Positions 46,426 to 56,631 are shown, counted from the first letter of the stretch. The stretch is DNA of 64,000 nt from Caulifigura coniformis (GCF_007745175.1 NZ_CP036271.1:1276154-1340153); one strand, 5' to 3'. A program made the numbers and translations. Notes: generated by a model not told the origin, from the letters alone.

Positions 46426-49191
46426 TCACTGCTCCTGCTTCTGGAGGAAGGCAGCGCTCGCGCCGAGCAGCACGGGGATTGCAATGAGCAGCGCCAGTAA
46501 GGGCTGATGGATGTCCGCCAGGGTCAAACCCTTCGAGAAAATGCCTCGCGAGATCGTGAGAAAGTGCGTTGTGGGAAAGACCCGGCCAACAACGGCCCCG
46601 GCGCCTTCGAGTGACGACACCGGGTCGAGGAGCCCGGAGAACTGCGTCGCCGTCACCATCGACAGCACGGCCGTGCCGAAGATGCCGGCGATCTGACTGC
46701 GAACGAAACTCGAAACCAGCAGGCCGAGGGCCGTCGCACACATCAGGTACAGCCAGGCGGCGAGAACGAATGCGGGAAAACTGCCGGTCAACGGAACCCG
46801 GAACACAAAGACTGCCATGGCCGTCAGCAGCAGGAAGTTGAGCATCCCGAGGGCCACGTAGGGGACCTGCTTGCCCAGCAGGAACTCCCAGCGCGTGACG
46901 GGCGTTGCATAGAAATTGGTGATCGAGCCCAGTTCCTTTTCGCGGACGACGGACAATGTCGCCAGCATCGACGGGATCAACAGCAGGAGGAGCGGAATCA
47001 CGCCCGGGACCATTGCCACGATGCTCTTGACGTCCGGGTTGTATCGAAACCGGGTTTCGACCGTCGCATCGGCGACGACCGGACTTCCCAGCCGCTGCCG
47101 GGCGAGGTTGGCCATCCACAGCTGGTGCATGCCCTGGACGTATCCACGCACCGTTTCTCCGCGGCTGGGCATCGCACCGTCGATCCACGCGCCGATCTCG
47201 ACGTTTTTTCCGCGGCCAAGGTCGCGTCCGAAGTTCGACGGCAGTTCCAGCGCCAGTGTCAGCTCGCCCGATCGCATCCGGCGATCGAGTTCGGCGTAAT
47301 CAACGAGCGGTGGCTGCTCGCGAAAATACCTGGAACCTGAAAGATTGAGCGCATAATCGCGACTGACGGTCGTCTGGTCGCGGTCGAGAACTGCGAAGGA
47401 CAGGTCTTCGACATCCATCGTGATTCCGTAGCCCATGATGAGCATGAGGACGACGGTGCCGACCAGCGCCATCGTCGCGCGGATCGGATCGCGGCTGAGT
47501 TCCAGGGCCTCCCGCCGGGCATAGCTCATCATGCGGCGAACACTGAACCACTTCGGCGCCGGGTGTACTGAAGTTGCGGGTGGAGCTGCTGCACCCTGCT
47601 GCGGGCTGACATCCTGATTCGCTGGCAGAGTGGCAGACTTCGCCTGGGATGCCTCCTCCAGGTACGCGATGAAGGCGTCTTCGAGGGTCGCCGCCTGTCG
47701 CGACCGGGTGATCCCTTCCGGCGTATCGCTCACCAGGACCTTGCCTGCATGCATCAGGGAGATGCGGTCGCAGCGTTCCGCCTCGTTCATGAAGTGCGTC
47801 GAGATGAAGATCGTCACCTGGTCTCGACGCGACAGATCAATCAGTAGGTTCCAGAAGTCGTCACGGGCGACCGGATCGACACCGGAGGTGGGCTCGTCGA
47901 GAATCAGCATCTCGGGGCGATGGACCATTGCGACCGCCAGCGACAGACGCTGCCGCTGTCCGAGAGGCAGCGATTCTGGCAGTGCGTCGAGAATCTCCGT
48001 GAGTCCGAACCGGCCGGCGAGTGTCTCGACTCGCGGGGGGATCTCTCGCTCGGGGACTTCGAACAGCCGGGCATGCAAGACGAGGTTCTGGCGGACGGTC
48101 AGTTCCGAGTACAGCGAGAACGCCTGCGACATGTAGCCGACACGGCGGCGGACCTCGATGTCATTGGCATCGACCGTTCGCCCGAACAGCCTGCATTCCC
48201 CTTCGCTGGCCGCGAGCAGACCCGTCAGCATCTTCATGGTGGTGGTCTTGCCACAGCCATTAGAGCCGAGGAACCCGAAGATCTCGCCGCGTTCGATTCG
48301 GAAGCTGACGTGATCGACGGCGACGAAGTCACCGAACCGCATCGTGAGGTCGCGGGCCTCGATCGCGATTTCGGGGTTGGCCTGGACAGGCCTTGGCGTG
48401 ATGACCACCTGGGTGTGCCCGGACCGCTTTTCTTCGGGCAGCAGTTCCACAAATGCCGCCTCGAGCGAGTCGGTGCGGGTCCGCTCGAGCAACTCACGGG
48501 GCGTGCCGGTCGCGAGGATGCGAGCTGAATCCATCGCGACCAGCCAGTCGAAGCGTGAGGCTTCATCCATGTAGGCCGTGGCGACGATCACGCTCATCTC
48601 CGGGCGATCATGTCGCAGACGATCGATCAGTTCCCAGAACTGGCGGCGCGACAGCGGATCGACGCCCGTGGTCGGCTCATCAAGAATCAGCAGGTCGGGA
48701 TCGTGGATGAGTGAACAGCAGAGGCCCAGCTTCTGCTTCATTCCGCCGGACAGCTTCGCCGCCGGCCGGTTGGCAAACGGCCCCAGCCCGGTGTCGTGCA
48801 GAAGCGAATCGATGCGACGCTTGCGCTCATGGGCGTCCTGCCCGAACAGACGCCCGAAGAAGTCGACGTTCTCCAGGACGGAGAGCGTTGGATAGAGGTT
48901 CTTCCCCAGTCCCTGCGGCATATAGGCAACGCGGGGACAAACCTCGGTGCGGTGCGCGGCCCGCGCCATGTCGCCGCCGAGCACTTCCACGCGGCCCGAC
49001 TGAATCTGCCGTACCCCTGAAACCAGCGACAGCAGCGTCGATTTCCCGACACCGTCGGGTCCGATCAGCCCGACCATCTGCGACGACGGAAACTCAATCG
49101 TCACGCAGTCGAGCGCGCGAACCTTGCCGTAGGTCTGCGAAACCTCGCTCAGGCGGGCGACCGGTGTGTTGAGCGGTGTTGCCGTGGTCAT
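46426..49191 (-). CDS. rbbA: RbbA-like fused ABC transporter: two ATPase domains plus permease
   Basis: The 921 residues match the three-part layout of E. coli RbbA/YhiH. NBD1 (about 10-235) has Walker [10 protein letters not shown] and signature LSGGMKQKL with Walker [16 protein letters not shown]2 (about 280-500) has GSNGCGKTT, a degenerate signature LPLGQRQRL, and [12 protein letters not shown] permease part (about 555-921) has ABC-2 segments and [20 protein letters not shown]. It overlaps the HlyD gene by four bases (ATGA). The system probably exports a hydrophobic compound or drug. The ribosome-associated role known for E. coli RbbA cannot be judged here. Confidence 0.92.
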   Translation of the reverse strand: MTTATPLNTPVARLSEVSQTYGKVRALDCVTIEFPSSQMVGLIGPDGVGKSTLLSLVSGVRQIQSGRVEVLGGDMARAAHRTEVCPRVAYMPQGLGKNLYPTLSVLENVDFFGRLFGQDAHERKRRIDSLLHDTGLGPFANRPAAKLSGGMKQKLGLCCSLIHDPDLLILDEPTTGVDPLSRRQFWELIDRLRHDRPEMSVIVATAYMDEASRFDWLVAMDSARILATGTPRELLERTRTDSLEAAFVELLPEEKRSGHTQVVITPRPVQANPEIAIEARDLTMRFGDFVAVDHVSFRIERGEIFGFLGSNGCGKTTTMKMLTGLLAASEGECRLFGRTVDANDIEVRRRVGYMSQAFSLYSELTVRQNLVLHARLFEVPEREIPPRVETLAGRFGLTEILDALPESLPLGQRQRLSLAVAMVHRPEMLILDEPTSGVDPVARDDFWNLLIDLSRRDQVTIFISTHFMNEAERCDRISLMHAGKVLVSDTPEGITRSRQAATLEDAFIAYLEEASQAKSATLPANQDVSPQQGAAAPPATSVHPAPKWFSVRRMMSYARREALELSRDPIRATMALVGTVVLMLIMGYGITMDVEDLSFAVLDRDQTTVSRDYALNLSGSRYFREQPPLVDYAELDRRMRSGELTLALELPSNFGRDLGRGKNVEIGAWIDGAMPSRGETVRGYVQGMHQLWMANLARQRLGSPVVADATVETRFRYNPDVKSIVAMVPGVIPLLLLLIPSMLATLSVVREKELGSITNFYATPVTRWEFLLGKQVPYVALGMLNFLLLTAMAVFVFRVPLTGSFPAFVLAAWLYLMCATALGLLVSSFVRSQIAGIFGTAVLSMVTATQFSGLLDPVSSLEGAGAVVGRVFPTTHFLTISRGIFSKGLTLADIHQPLLALLIAIPVLLGASAAFLQKQEQ

Positions 49192-50255
49192 TCTGCAAGC
49201 TTGACCTCGAGGTGCTCCGGCCAGACGGCCTGTGGATCAAGCTGAACGTAGGCCACCCCGGGAAGCCCCGTCTTCACCCGCTTGAGATGTTGCTTCAGCA
49301 ACTCGGGCGCAATGCGGGCCTTGAGCCGGAACATGAGTTTCAACCGCTCCTCGGCGGTTTCCACCGTCTTCGGTGTGAACTGGGCCTCGCTGGCGACGAA
49401 GGTGATCTTCGCGGGAATCACGATGTGCGGAGCCGCGTCGAGCACGATCCTCGCATCGGCCCCCATCTGCACGCGCCCCGCCTGCGCCGTCGGCAGAAAC
49501 AACGTCATGTAGACATCTGCGAGGTCGAGCAGATTGAGAACTTTGCCGCCGGCGCCGAGCACTTCGCCGGGCTGAGACACCCGATACTGAATCCGACCGT
49601 CACGCGGCGACTTGAGCTGACAGTCGTCGAGATCGACCTGGATGCGAACGATCGTTGCGCGCGCTGCCTCGACTTGCGCCTGGGCTCCAATCACCTGCGA
49701 ACGCGCGGTCGCAATGGCGGCGTCGGCTGCGGCCGCCTGCGCCTTAGCAGCATTCATCGCGGCCTCGGCGGCATGGAACGACGCGCGGTCGGTGTCGCGC
49801 TGCTGTTCCGTTGTCGCACTCTGTTCAGCCAGTGATTCGGTCCGCTTCAGCCGACGACTGGCCGCATCCAGCTCGGCATCGCGTTGAGCAATCAGCGACA
49901 CCGCCGCGGCCTTTTCGCTCTCCCGTTGACGGACCAGTCCTTCCGCCGAGGTGACCGAACTGACGGCCTGCGCCAGGCTGGCCTCCGCTTCCTTCAGCTG
50001 GGCACTGAGCGTATTCGTTTCCATCCGGGCGATGACTTGCCCGGCCGTGACGAAATCTCCTTCGTCAAACAGGATCTCGGTGATGCGGCCTGGAGACTTC
50101 GTCGCAACATCGATTTCCACGGCCTCGATCCGGCCGTTGCTCATCGCAAATCCATCGGGCAGCTGTGCACCGCCGAAGTTCTGCCAGAGTGACGATGCAA
50201 CGGCGACACCAATCGCCACCATCAGCCCAGGCACAAGCCATTTTTTCAATGACAT
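49188..50255 (-). CDS. HlyD-family periplasmic adaptor, YhiI-like
   Basis: The protein has 355 residues. One N-terminal transmembrane helix ([18 protein letters not shown]) is followed by a biotinyl-lipoyl-like half ([31 protein letters not shown]). A long helical hairpin comes next ([29 protein letters not shown]-like), then the second half ([19 protein letters not shown]) and a beta-barrel domain. It is the first gene of the three-gene exporter and overlaps the RbbA-like gene by four bases. Confidence 0.92.
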   Translation of the reverse strand: MSLKKWLVPGLMVAIGVAVASSLWQNFGGAQLPDGFAMSNGRIEAVEIDVATKSPGRITEILFDEGDFVTAGQVIARMETNTLSAQLKEAEASLAQAVSSVTSAEGLVRQRESEKAAAVSLIAQRDAELDAASRRLKRTESLAEQSATTEQQRDTDRASFHAAEAAMNAAKAQAAAADAAIATARSQVIGAQAQVEAARATIVRIQVDLDDCQLKSPRDGRIQYRVSQPGEVLGAGGKVLNLLDLADVYMTLFLPTAQAGRVQMGADARIVLDAAPHIVIPAKITFVASEAQFTPKTVETAEERLKLMFRLKARIAPELLKQHLKRVKTGLPGVAYVQLDPQAVWPEHLEVKLAE

Positions 50256-50399
50256 TCATGTCACCGTTCTGATTGCTTTCCAAGTTGTCGACCGATTGTA
50301 GGTCGGCCGTCACTCGCATCCCAATCGAATTGCTCACCGGCACGTCATCGGGCGGTTCCTCGGCCGAATCAAACGCTTCCGGCGCGTCGCGACACAGTA

Positions 50400-50844
50400 C
50401 GAGAAGACAATGTTCATTGGCGTCGCGGAACCAAAGCTCATGACCTCGCTGACGATATCGGCCGGCTCGAACGAGAACCGAACATCGGGCAGGGCGGCCG
50501 CCAGCTTGTCGCGAAGCGTCTCTTTCATTCCTTCGGTGCTGATGCCCGAACCGTCCTTGATGGCCACGCGCAGAATGCGCCTTTTCCGGGCCGCGGGTGA
50601 ACTGGTAGACAGCGTTGATTGGAAACGACGGCGGGACGGTGCCGACATATCCGAGCGTGAGGGCCACATTCTCCGCCCCGACTTTCTGCTGAATCGCTGC
50701 GAGGGCCTGGTTGGCCAGATTCTCGGTGCGGTCATTGTGCGTGCCGTCGGGAGCTCGCATCTGCAGCCGGAATTCACCGGCATCCACCGTCGGAAAGATC
50801 TCCATGCCGAGCCTCGGCCGCAGGAGCGTGCCAAAGCGATCCAT
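50400..50844 (-). pseudogene. Decayed fragment of an RND efflux pump permease
   Basis: Minus-strand frame one (50844 to about 50580) reads RLGMEIFPTVDAGEFRLQMR, then ENVALTLGYVG and FPINAVYQFTRGPEKA. Frame two (about 50585 to 50400) continues as ILRVAIKDGSGI, LPDVRFSFEPADIVSEVM and SFGSATPMNIV. Joined, these match the first periplasmic loop of heavy-metal/multidrug RND permeases. About 150 of the usual 1000 residues remain, with one frameshift. It lies between the exporter operon and the betaine-lipid operon. Confidence 0.8.
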
Positions 50845-50996
50845 CCGTCACGGTTCAGGAATCGGGTTGAAGGTCAGTCGTGCAGCTCCATTTTCCTTCT
50901 GACCTGCCCCCTGAAGTGCGTCGAGCTGTTGGGTAGGTTTCCCGACAATCTCGCTCTATGAAAAACGCGCAAGAGCAACGTCACGACCGACCACGC

Positions 50997-51722
50997 CTAT
51001 TGCTTCCGTCCGACGAACATGAAGTACGGAACGCGGCCGAGCGGCACATAGGGTACGCGACCGCTCGACTCCCTCAGAAAGTCCACGTCAAACCGCGACT
51101 TGAGGAGCGGCAGAAGATCACTCCCGAGGAACACGTTGTCGAAAGCGAACCAGGCTGGCCAGAAAGTGCGCGTCCACCAGTTGTGCCGCGGGCCTTCGTC
51201 CGAGCGGTACTTCCGCGAGACATAAAAATCGGTGACGCCGATCACGCCCCCCGGCCGCAGATTCGCACACGCCCGTTCAACCGCGGCAATCCAGTCGGGA
51301 ATCATCGTCAGCGAGTAAGAGAACGTGACAACGTCCGCTGGCTCATCCAGTTCGAGGAGTACTGCGTCTGCTTTGCGAAGCTCAATGTTGGTCCAGCCAT
51401 TCAATCGAATCCGCTCGCGGGCCACCGCCTGAAGTGAATCCGAAAGATCGACCAGAGTGACGCGGCGTAGGGCCGCCAGACGAGCGCCTGCGTGTGCAAG
51501 ATTGCTCCCGGTCCCCGCGCCGATATCAATCCATGTGGATCCCTGTGTCAGCGGCAGACGTTGAATCAGCTCCTTTCGCCCGTGAAGCAGCCGCTCGCGA
51601 AAGTCGTCATAGCTCGACGCCTGTCCCGAATAGAAACTCTCCAACCGTTCGGCATGCGTCGCTCCCCGGATTGGATGAGCGACGAGATTCATCAGGATCT
51701 TCAGGTCGGAGGCGACGCCCAT
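50997..51722 (-). CDS. btaB: BtaB-like SAM-dependent methyltransferase (diacylglyceryl-homoserine N-methyltransferase)
   Basis: The 241 residues form one class I methyltransferase: SAM motif WIDIGAGTGSNL (about 63-74), VTLVDLS, DVVTFSYSLTMIPDWI, RPGGVIGVTDFYVSRK, and a C-terminal WWTRTFWPAWFAFDNVFLG. Family knowledge: BtaB trimethylates diacylglyceryl-homoserine to the betaine lipid DGTS. The start ATG overlaps the btaA stop by one base (TAATG), so translation is coupled. A broken paralogue lies at 40603-41000. Assignment rests mainly on its adjacency to btaA and the protein family pattern. Confidence 0.88.
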   Translation of the reverse strand: MGVASDLKILMNLVAHPIRGATHAERLESFYSGQASSYDDFRERLLHGRKELIQRLPLTQGSTWIDIGAGTGSNLAHAGARLAALRRVTLVDLSDSLQAVARERIRLNGWTNIELRKADAVLLELDEPADVVTFSYSLTMIPDWIAAVERACANLRPGGVIGVTDFYVSRKYRSDEGPRHNWWTRTFWPAWFAFDNVFLGSDLLPLLKSRFDVDFLRESSGRVPYVPLGRVPYFMFVGRKQ

Positions 51723-52939
51723 TAGAGGAGTGCAGGCGAGAGTTCTGGCTTAGGCCGGGCGATATGAAAGCTTCCATAGGTATGCACGCGGTCGTATCGA
51801 TGCAGCAGGTCCGCGAGTTCACGATCGAATATCAGGCGTTCCGTCAGCGTCCCCGTACCGCTGCCAGAATCAATCTTCACTCGGGAGATGTAGTCCGTCG
51901 TGAGGCCTCCGCTGCGCCAAAGGAAGACGGCATTGGGCGTGGCCTGCGCGAGCAGTGCCTGCCATTCCTCTTCCAGGACATGGAAATGGTGCGAGCTCAG
52001 CCAATCCATGTGGTCGAGAAGCACGAAGCGTGATGCCTTCTGCTTCCGTGATTGCAGGTGGTCAAGCATCGTCGAAGTCTCAATGTGCAATCGTTCGATC
52101 AGTCCGGACTTCAACTGCCGGAATCCTGATTCCGTCAGATACTGTGGGCAGCAGTCGCGCGAGTAGGAGCCCGTCAGATACACTCGCCAGAAATAGTTGT
52201 CTCTGAGGGGGAGATCACAGAAGACGGCCTCGATGGCGTCCTCGATGAATCCAGCGACTCGACGCGGATGATCGCGTTCGACTTCTTCCCGCTGGGCTTT
52301 CGGAACGCCGAGCAATGCCAGGACGGAATCACGTCCAATCGCCCAGCGCAGGAACCGGTTCCAGAAGCGAGGTTTCACAACGGAGTGATAGATGTCGCGC
52401 TGCTCGCTGATCGAGTTGGCATTCAGAATCGCGTTGATCGCCGGGCGCACTTTGGCGACATTGTCGATGTACTGGTTCAGGATCCACGCGACGGTACCGC
52501 TGGAGCCTCGAAAGTAGAACGAATCGCGACGTCCCGATCCCGAGAACCAGCGAATGTGCCGGTCCCAGTAATCCTTCGCGAAATCGGACAGGCCCGTTCG
52601 CAGATGAGCCTGGTACAACCACGCGAATTGTGGATGCCGGCCAGTTCCGAAAAGCCGGAAAAAGTCTTCGTGATCGAGATTCCGGATCCCCTGGCGTTTC
52701 AGTTCGAGCAGCGCGTTCTGCCGCGGATTGATGTCGACGGCAGAGACTTCCGCCGGTCCGTCCAATAGGTATTCGAGCGCGTTGCAGCCTGCGGACGTGA
52801 TGACGACCACACGGTCGCTGGCCGAGAGACGCAGTGCTTCGCGGTCCAGACGCGGATCTTCCCAGCAGGTGTTGTAGACCAGGTTTCCGCCATGCACGGC
52901 TCGAAACCACCGCGTCTGCATCCAGTCCAGTGGTCGCAT
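51722..52939 (-). CDS. btaA: BtaA-like (DUF3419) SAM:diacylglycerol 3-amino-3-carboxypropyltransferase
   Basis: The 405 residues match DUF3419: YNTCWEDPRLDREALRLS, VVITSAGCNALEYLL (SAM site), VSAVDINPRQNALLELK, ENFF-like HEDFFRLFG, RRDSFYFRGSSG, and LLDHMDWLS near the C-terminus. BtaA transfers the aminocarboxypropyl group of SAM to diacylglycerol, the first step of DGTS synthesis. The start is ATG 52939, inside TGATG, overlapping the stop of the upstream phosphoesterase gene by one base. Membrane association is expected. Confidence 0.92.
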   Translation of the reverse strand: MRPLDWMQTRWFRAVHGGNLVYNTCWEDPRLDREALRLSASDRVVVITSAGCNALEYLLDGPAEVSAVDINPRQNALLELKRQGIRNLDHEDFFRLFGTGRHPQFAWLYQAHLRTGLSDFAKDYWDRHIRWFSGSGRRDSFYFRGSSGTVAWILNQYIDNVAKVRPAINAILNANSISEQRDIYHSVVKPRFWNRFLRWAIGRDSVLALLGVPKAQREEVERDHPRRVAGFIEDAIEAVFCDLPLRDNYFWRVYLTGSYSRDCCPQYLTESGFRQLKSGLIERLHIETSTMLDHLQSRKQKASRFVLLDHMDWLSSHHFHVLEEEWQALLAQATPNAVFLWRSGGLTTDYISRVKIDSGSGTGTLTERLIFDRELADLLHRYDRVHTYGSFHIARPKPELSPALL

Positions 52940-53859
52940 CAATTGACTCCACTCATCGAGGCGAGTGATTCGAGTTCCATCGGGTCGGATTGCGAATCCG
53001 GTGTGTTGTCGGCTTCGGACGGTGACTCGATGCTCCAGGGGTGGTAGATCAGTTCAACGCTGCCGTCGGTGTATTCGACAAGTGCCGTGCAGCTTTCGAC
53101 CCAATCGCCCGTGTTCCAGTAGTCAATGCCATTCCGCTCGCTCATCCTGGGCGTGTGGATGTGACCGCAGATCACGGCATTGCACCCATGCGACGCCGCA
53201 TGTCGGGTAATCACATCTTCGAAGTTGCTGATGAAGCTGGTCGCCCGTTTGACCTGCCGCTTGATGTAGGCACTCAGAGACCAGTACCCCATTCCCAGCA
53301 TCTGCCGGGCCCAGTTGAAAAGTCGATTGAGCGCGAGCAGGGCGTCGTAGCCGAAATCCCCCAGCATCGAGAGCCACCGATGGTGCCGGACGACCGTGTC
53401 AAACTGGTCGCCATGCATCACCAGGGCCATCCGTCCATCCGCGAGCCGATGAACGAACTCATCTGCGATCTCAATACTGCCGAAGCTGTCGAAGAAGTTT
53501 CGCAGGAACTCGTCATGGTTGCCGGGGCAGTAACGCACGATCGTGCCGTGCTTCATCATGCCGATCAGTCGTCGTACCAGGAACGAATACTCGTCGTTCC
53601 AGTACCAGCCTCGCTTCACCTTCCAGCCGTCGATAATGTCGCCGACGAGATAGAGGAACTCCGGCTTCTGATGCTTGAGAAACGAAAGCAGCGCTGCGGA
53701 TTTCGTATGCCGGCAACCCAGATGAAGGTCGCTCAGAAAAATGGATCGCACTCGACGTCCGTCGGTCGACTCGCTGCGAGCTTCTTCGACCCAGTAGGCA
53801 GAACTGAGTCCGGTGATTCCATCGGCCATGCCCGAGATCCCACTCGTCGAAGATTCCAT
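52939..53859 (-). CDS. Calcineurin-like metallophosphoesterase, PlcP/LpxH-like
   Basis: The protein has 306 residues. Dimetal motifs are LSDLHLGCRH, GDIIDGWKVKRGWYW, PGNHDEFLRNF, VMHGDQFD and CGHIHTP. The family (COG2908) includes LpxH and the phospholipase C PlcP, which under phosphate starvation cuts phosphatidylcholine and phosphatidylethanolamine to diacylglycerol for non-phosphorus lipid synthesis. The GWKVKRGWYW segment is like PlcP proteins. Operon position directly before btaA supports PlcP over LpxH: its product, diacylglycerol, is the substrate of BtaA. The ATG at 53859 has AAGGTG close upstream; 53829 is an alternative. The function is inferred. Confidence 0.8.
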   Translation of the reverse strand: MESSTSGISGMADGITGLSSAYWVEEARSESTDGRRVRSIFLSDLHLGCRHTKSAALLSFLKHQKPEFLYLVGDIIDGWKVKRGWYWNDEYSFLVRRLIGMMKHGTIVRYCPGNHDEFLRNFFDSFGSIEIADEFVHRLADGRMALVMHGDQFDTVVRHHRWLSMLGDFGYDALLALNRLFNWARQMLGMGYWSLSAYIKRQVKRATSFISNFEDVITRHAASHGCNAVICGHIHTPRMSERNGIDYWNTGDWVESCTALVEYTDGSVELIYHPWSIESPSEADNTPDSQSDPMELESLASMSGVN

Positions 53860-53890
53860 TCACCTTCGTTTGCGGGAGAGTATGGAGCTT

Positions 53891-53923
53891 CGCGATGAAG
53901 CGTTGATGGGCGCGGGATGAAAG
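53891..53923 (-). promoter_or_regulatory. Candidate PHO-box-like direct repeats upstream of the plcP-btaA-btaB operon
   Basis: On the minus strand three heptamers, CTTTCAT, CGCCCAT and GCTTCAT, are separated by exactly four bases (11-bp period). PhoB sites consist of CTGTCAT-type heptamers with 4-bp spacers. The first heptamer matches six of seven bases, the other two four each. The array ends 31 bp before the ATG of the phosphoesterase gene, leaving space for a -10 element. Inference only. Confidence 0.4.
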
Positions 53924-54107
53924 TTTGAGGAACTCCCGGCCAGACGACGAGCCGCATTCACAGCAAACGAGCTGACGCTCGTTCTGGAAGGCTCATTGGC
54001 GGCTGCACGTGCAGTCATGCATAGCGCACGGCGAATCATGGTGCCTTCGGCCAGCGGAATCGGAAGTCAACGACGGCGAATTCCGGCTCTCGCTCCGAGG
54101 GCAAGCC

Positions 54108-55010
54108 TTACCTCGGAAAGAGCATCGCCACGGCAAGTCGGAACTGCCAGTCGGGACCACCGCTGGGGGACGCCAGATACGGTGCGAAGCGGCAAGAGAC
54201 GTTCAACGGCTGTCCGAACAGCGGAAAGACGCGGCCAGCGCCGGGGCCAGCGACAATCGACCAGCGGTTCTTGTCATCCTGCTGCCAGTCGGCATTGGCC
54301 TCACCGATCAGGCTCAGAAAATAGCCCTTGGGCAGGTTGTAATTGAAGAACGGTTGAAACAGGAAAGGCTGACTGGCCCCTCGAGTGGTAAACATCTGGT
54401 TGACGAGGGCTCCCGCGACGATCGGCTTCGCCGAAATCAACCCCACGGCACAGACACCGGTTCCCCAGTCGTCGCTTCCCAGCGTCGGTTCAGACGCCGT
54501 TGGGAAGATGATGGAGGGACCGACACCCCAGGTGAATTCGGAGTCGTTCCGCGGACTGAAAAAGAACTGTCCGACTATGTTTCCGATGCCATCGGCCCGC
54601 TCATCAATGCCGATTGGGACGTTCTCGAAGGGAATAATCGCACGAGAAATGAGGTTCCAGTCCTCATTGAGCTTCAGCGGAACGACCGGTTGCAGATTGC
54701 CGATGTAGCGCGTTCTATCTTCAGAACCGATTCCGAAATCGAAGTTGTTCTGAATCGGAACGGACGCCAGATCAGAGACGGGATTCTGCGACTTGGACGC
54801 CAGGTCGCCTCCCCCTCCCTCGTCCTGTCCACGAAGGGTGAGGGCCAGATCGAGTGGAGGCCCCGAGGGGAGCCCCCCTGCCAGCCAGTCCGATTCAGAC
54901 GATCCGTTCAACGCCATTTCGGCTGTTGGCTCGTCAGCGGCCAGGTGAGTGACCGCGCAGAACAGGAGGCTGTGCAGCAGAACCAATCGAAGCAGGCGTC
55001 GTCCGGACAT
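54108..55010 (-). CDS. Outer-membrane transporter-like beta-barrel protein
   Basis: The protein has 300 residues. A signal peptide (LVLLHSLLFCAVTHLAADE) is followed by a linker and by barrel strands beginning with DLASVPIQNNFDFGIG and LQPVVPLKLNEDWNLISRAI, then WGVGPSIIFPTASEPTLG, and ending in FRLAVAMLFPR. This is the neuromedin-U-like/transporter family, common in planctomycetes and proteobacteria with unknown cargo. ATG 55010 was chosen for the signal peptide. The gene is divergent from the OprB-like porin across 298 bp, a likely shared promoter region in which I see no clear motif. Confidence 0.75.
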   Translation of the reverse strand: MSGRRLLRLVLLHSLLFCAVTHLAADEPTAEMALNGSSESDWLAGGLPSGPPLDLALTLRGQDEGGGGDLASKSQNPVSDLASVPIQNNFDFGIGSEDRTRYIGNLQPVVPLKLNEDWNLISRAIIPFENVPIGIDERADGIGNIVGQFFFSPRNDSEFTWGVGPSIIFPTASEPTLGSDDWGTGVCAVGLISAKPIVAGALVNQMFTTRGASQPFLFQPFFNYNLPKGYFLSLIGEANADWQQDDKNRWSIVAGPGAGRVFPLFGQPLNVSCRFAPYLASPSGGPDWQFRLAVAMLFPR

Positions 55011-55308
55011 GGAATCAGTCCCTGGCTGCAACACCGCACATGAAAGCCCTGAGTGGATCACTCCCTCATCAAGATCGGGTTCTGACGGCTCTGTCATTCG
55101 AATCAGACGTGCCGGTCGGCCGCTTTGAGCAAAGTCTGAGGATTGGAGGCGGTACAGATTGCCAGGTCCCCGTCTCCAGCCGTCGCCCGCCAGTTTCTCT
55201 AACCGCTTCGACCACCACTTCAATCGGTAGAAGCACCCCCGCAAGGAATTCCGCCGATGTTCTTGGAAGCTGATTCTTCGACCACAGTTCTCCGCGGAAG
55301 GAACCGCA

Positions 55309-56631
55309 ATGCGGAAAGCTCGCAAGGCGTTCGCTGTTCTGTGCTGCGCTGTCGGCCTGGCCGCGACGCCCGCTGCGCTCCACGCCGAGGACTGGATCGC
55401 CTTTGTCACTCCCTGCCAGGACCTGAGTGCGTCCGATGGCGAATCACTCTGGGAACGCCCCCGACTGGCGGGCGATCTGTTCGGCCTGCGCAGCGGGCTC
55501 GAAGAAAAAGGGATCGGGCTGCACTTCTACGCCACGCAGTTCTATCAGGGCCTGGCCGCAGGGGGGAACGAGAGCGACTGGGAGTACGGCGGAAAGCTTG
55601 ATTCGCTGATCGATATCGACGGGCAAAAACTGGGACTGTGGGAAGGCCTGTTCGTCAACCTGCATAGCGAGACGCGACTGGGCCAGTCGGTAAATAACCT
55701 CGATGGCCTGCTCACCCCCAGCAACATCGCGATGTCGTTTCCCGAGGCCGAGGGGAACGTAACGGCGCTCACCGGCGTCAAGATCACGCAGGCGCTGTCC
55801 CCTAATTTCGCCGTCTATGCCGGCAAGATCAACACGCTCGACGAATACCCGCTGCGGTACAGTCCGGCCCTGGGCCTGGAGCGGCCCGGCATTGGCGGGT
55901 TCATGAACACCTCGCTGGTGTTCAACCCGATCATGGCCCGCACGATCCCGTATTCGGCCTTGGGGGTGGGAGCGGCCGTGCTGTCCGAAGGCGAGCCGGT
56001 GTTTACGCTGACGGCCTTCGATCCCCAGGAACGCGCGACGATCGGGCTCCAGGACCCCTACGAACGCGGCGTGGTGATCATGCCCGACTTTGTTCTGCGT
56101 CTGAAGCCGTTCGACCTGCCGGGCGTCTACAACTTCGGCGGCGGATACAGCACGGCCGAGTATCGATCCGTCGATCCGGCCTCCTATCTCTTCCTGCCGG
56201 ATATCGGTCTTGTCGGGGGAACGGAAGACGGCTCATGGGCCGCGTACGCCAACTTCTACCAGGCATTGTGGGCCGATTCGAAGGACGACACGAAGAGTTG
56301 GGGCGTCTTTGGTCAGTTCGGAATCTCGGACGGTAATCCCAACCCCATTCGGTTCGTCGCGAATATGGGCCTGTCGGGCCGCAGCATGGTTCCACACCGG
56401 CCCCTGGATACGTTCGGTCTCGGCTTCTTCTACCTGGGTCTGAGCGAAAACTTCAAAGACCTCGCGGAGCCGATCCTGCCGCAGCAGGATGAGTATGGTA
56501 CGGAACTGTTCTACAACTACGCGGTCACCCCGTGGTGCCGAGTGACGGCCGATCTGCAGGTCGCCCGCCCCAGCACGCAGGGGCTGGACACGCCAGTGAT
56601 CCCCGGAGTCCGAATGTCCATGATCTTCTGA
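55309..56631 (+). CDS. Carbohydrate porin, OprB family
   Basis: The protein has 440 residues with a signal peptide (about 1-26, ending AALHAEDW). OprB-type features are ERPRLAGDLFGLRSGLEEKG, IGLHFYATQFYQGLAAGG, YGGKLDSLIDIDGQKLGLWE and GLFVNLHSETRLGQSVN, then alternating strands and a C-terminal ending in RMSMIF with terminal Phe. It probably forms a selective outer-membrane pore for sugars. AAGGAACCGCA lies just before the ATG. Confidence 0.9.
   Translation: MRKARKAFAVLCCAVGLAATPAALHAEDWIAFVTPCQDLSASDGESLWERPRLAGDLFGLRSGLEEKGIGLHFYATQFYQGLAAGGNESDWEYGGKLDSLIDIDGQKLGLWEGLFVNLHSETRLGQSVNNLDGLLTPSNIAMSFPEAEGNVTALTGVKITQALSPNFAVYAGKINTLDEYPLRYSPALGLERPGIGGFMNTSLVFNPIMARTIPYSALGVGAAVLSEGEPVFTLTAFDPQERATIGLQDPYERGVVIMPDFVLRLKPFDLPGVYNFGGGYSTAEYRSVDPASYLFLPDIGLVGGTEDGSWAAYANFYQALWADSKDDTKSWGVFGQFGISDGNPNPIRFVANMGLSGRSMVPHRPLDTFGLGFFYLGLSENFKDLAEPILPQQDEYGTELFYNYAVTPWCRVTADLQVARPSTQGLDTPVIPGVRMSMIF

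Noticed and set aside
50065-50844. A single 259-residue minus-strand protein overlapping the HlyD start
   Set aside because: Only its first part matches an RND pump; the rest is out-of-frame sequence, so it is a relic rather than a gene.
55070-55110. An exact CTGTCAT heptamer upstream of the OprB-like porin
   Set aside because: No second heptamer occurs at 11-bp spacing, so it does not qualify as a PHO box.
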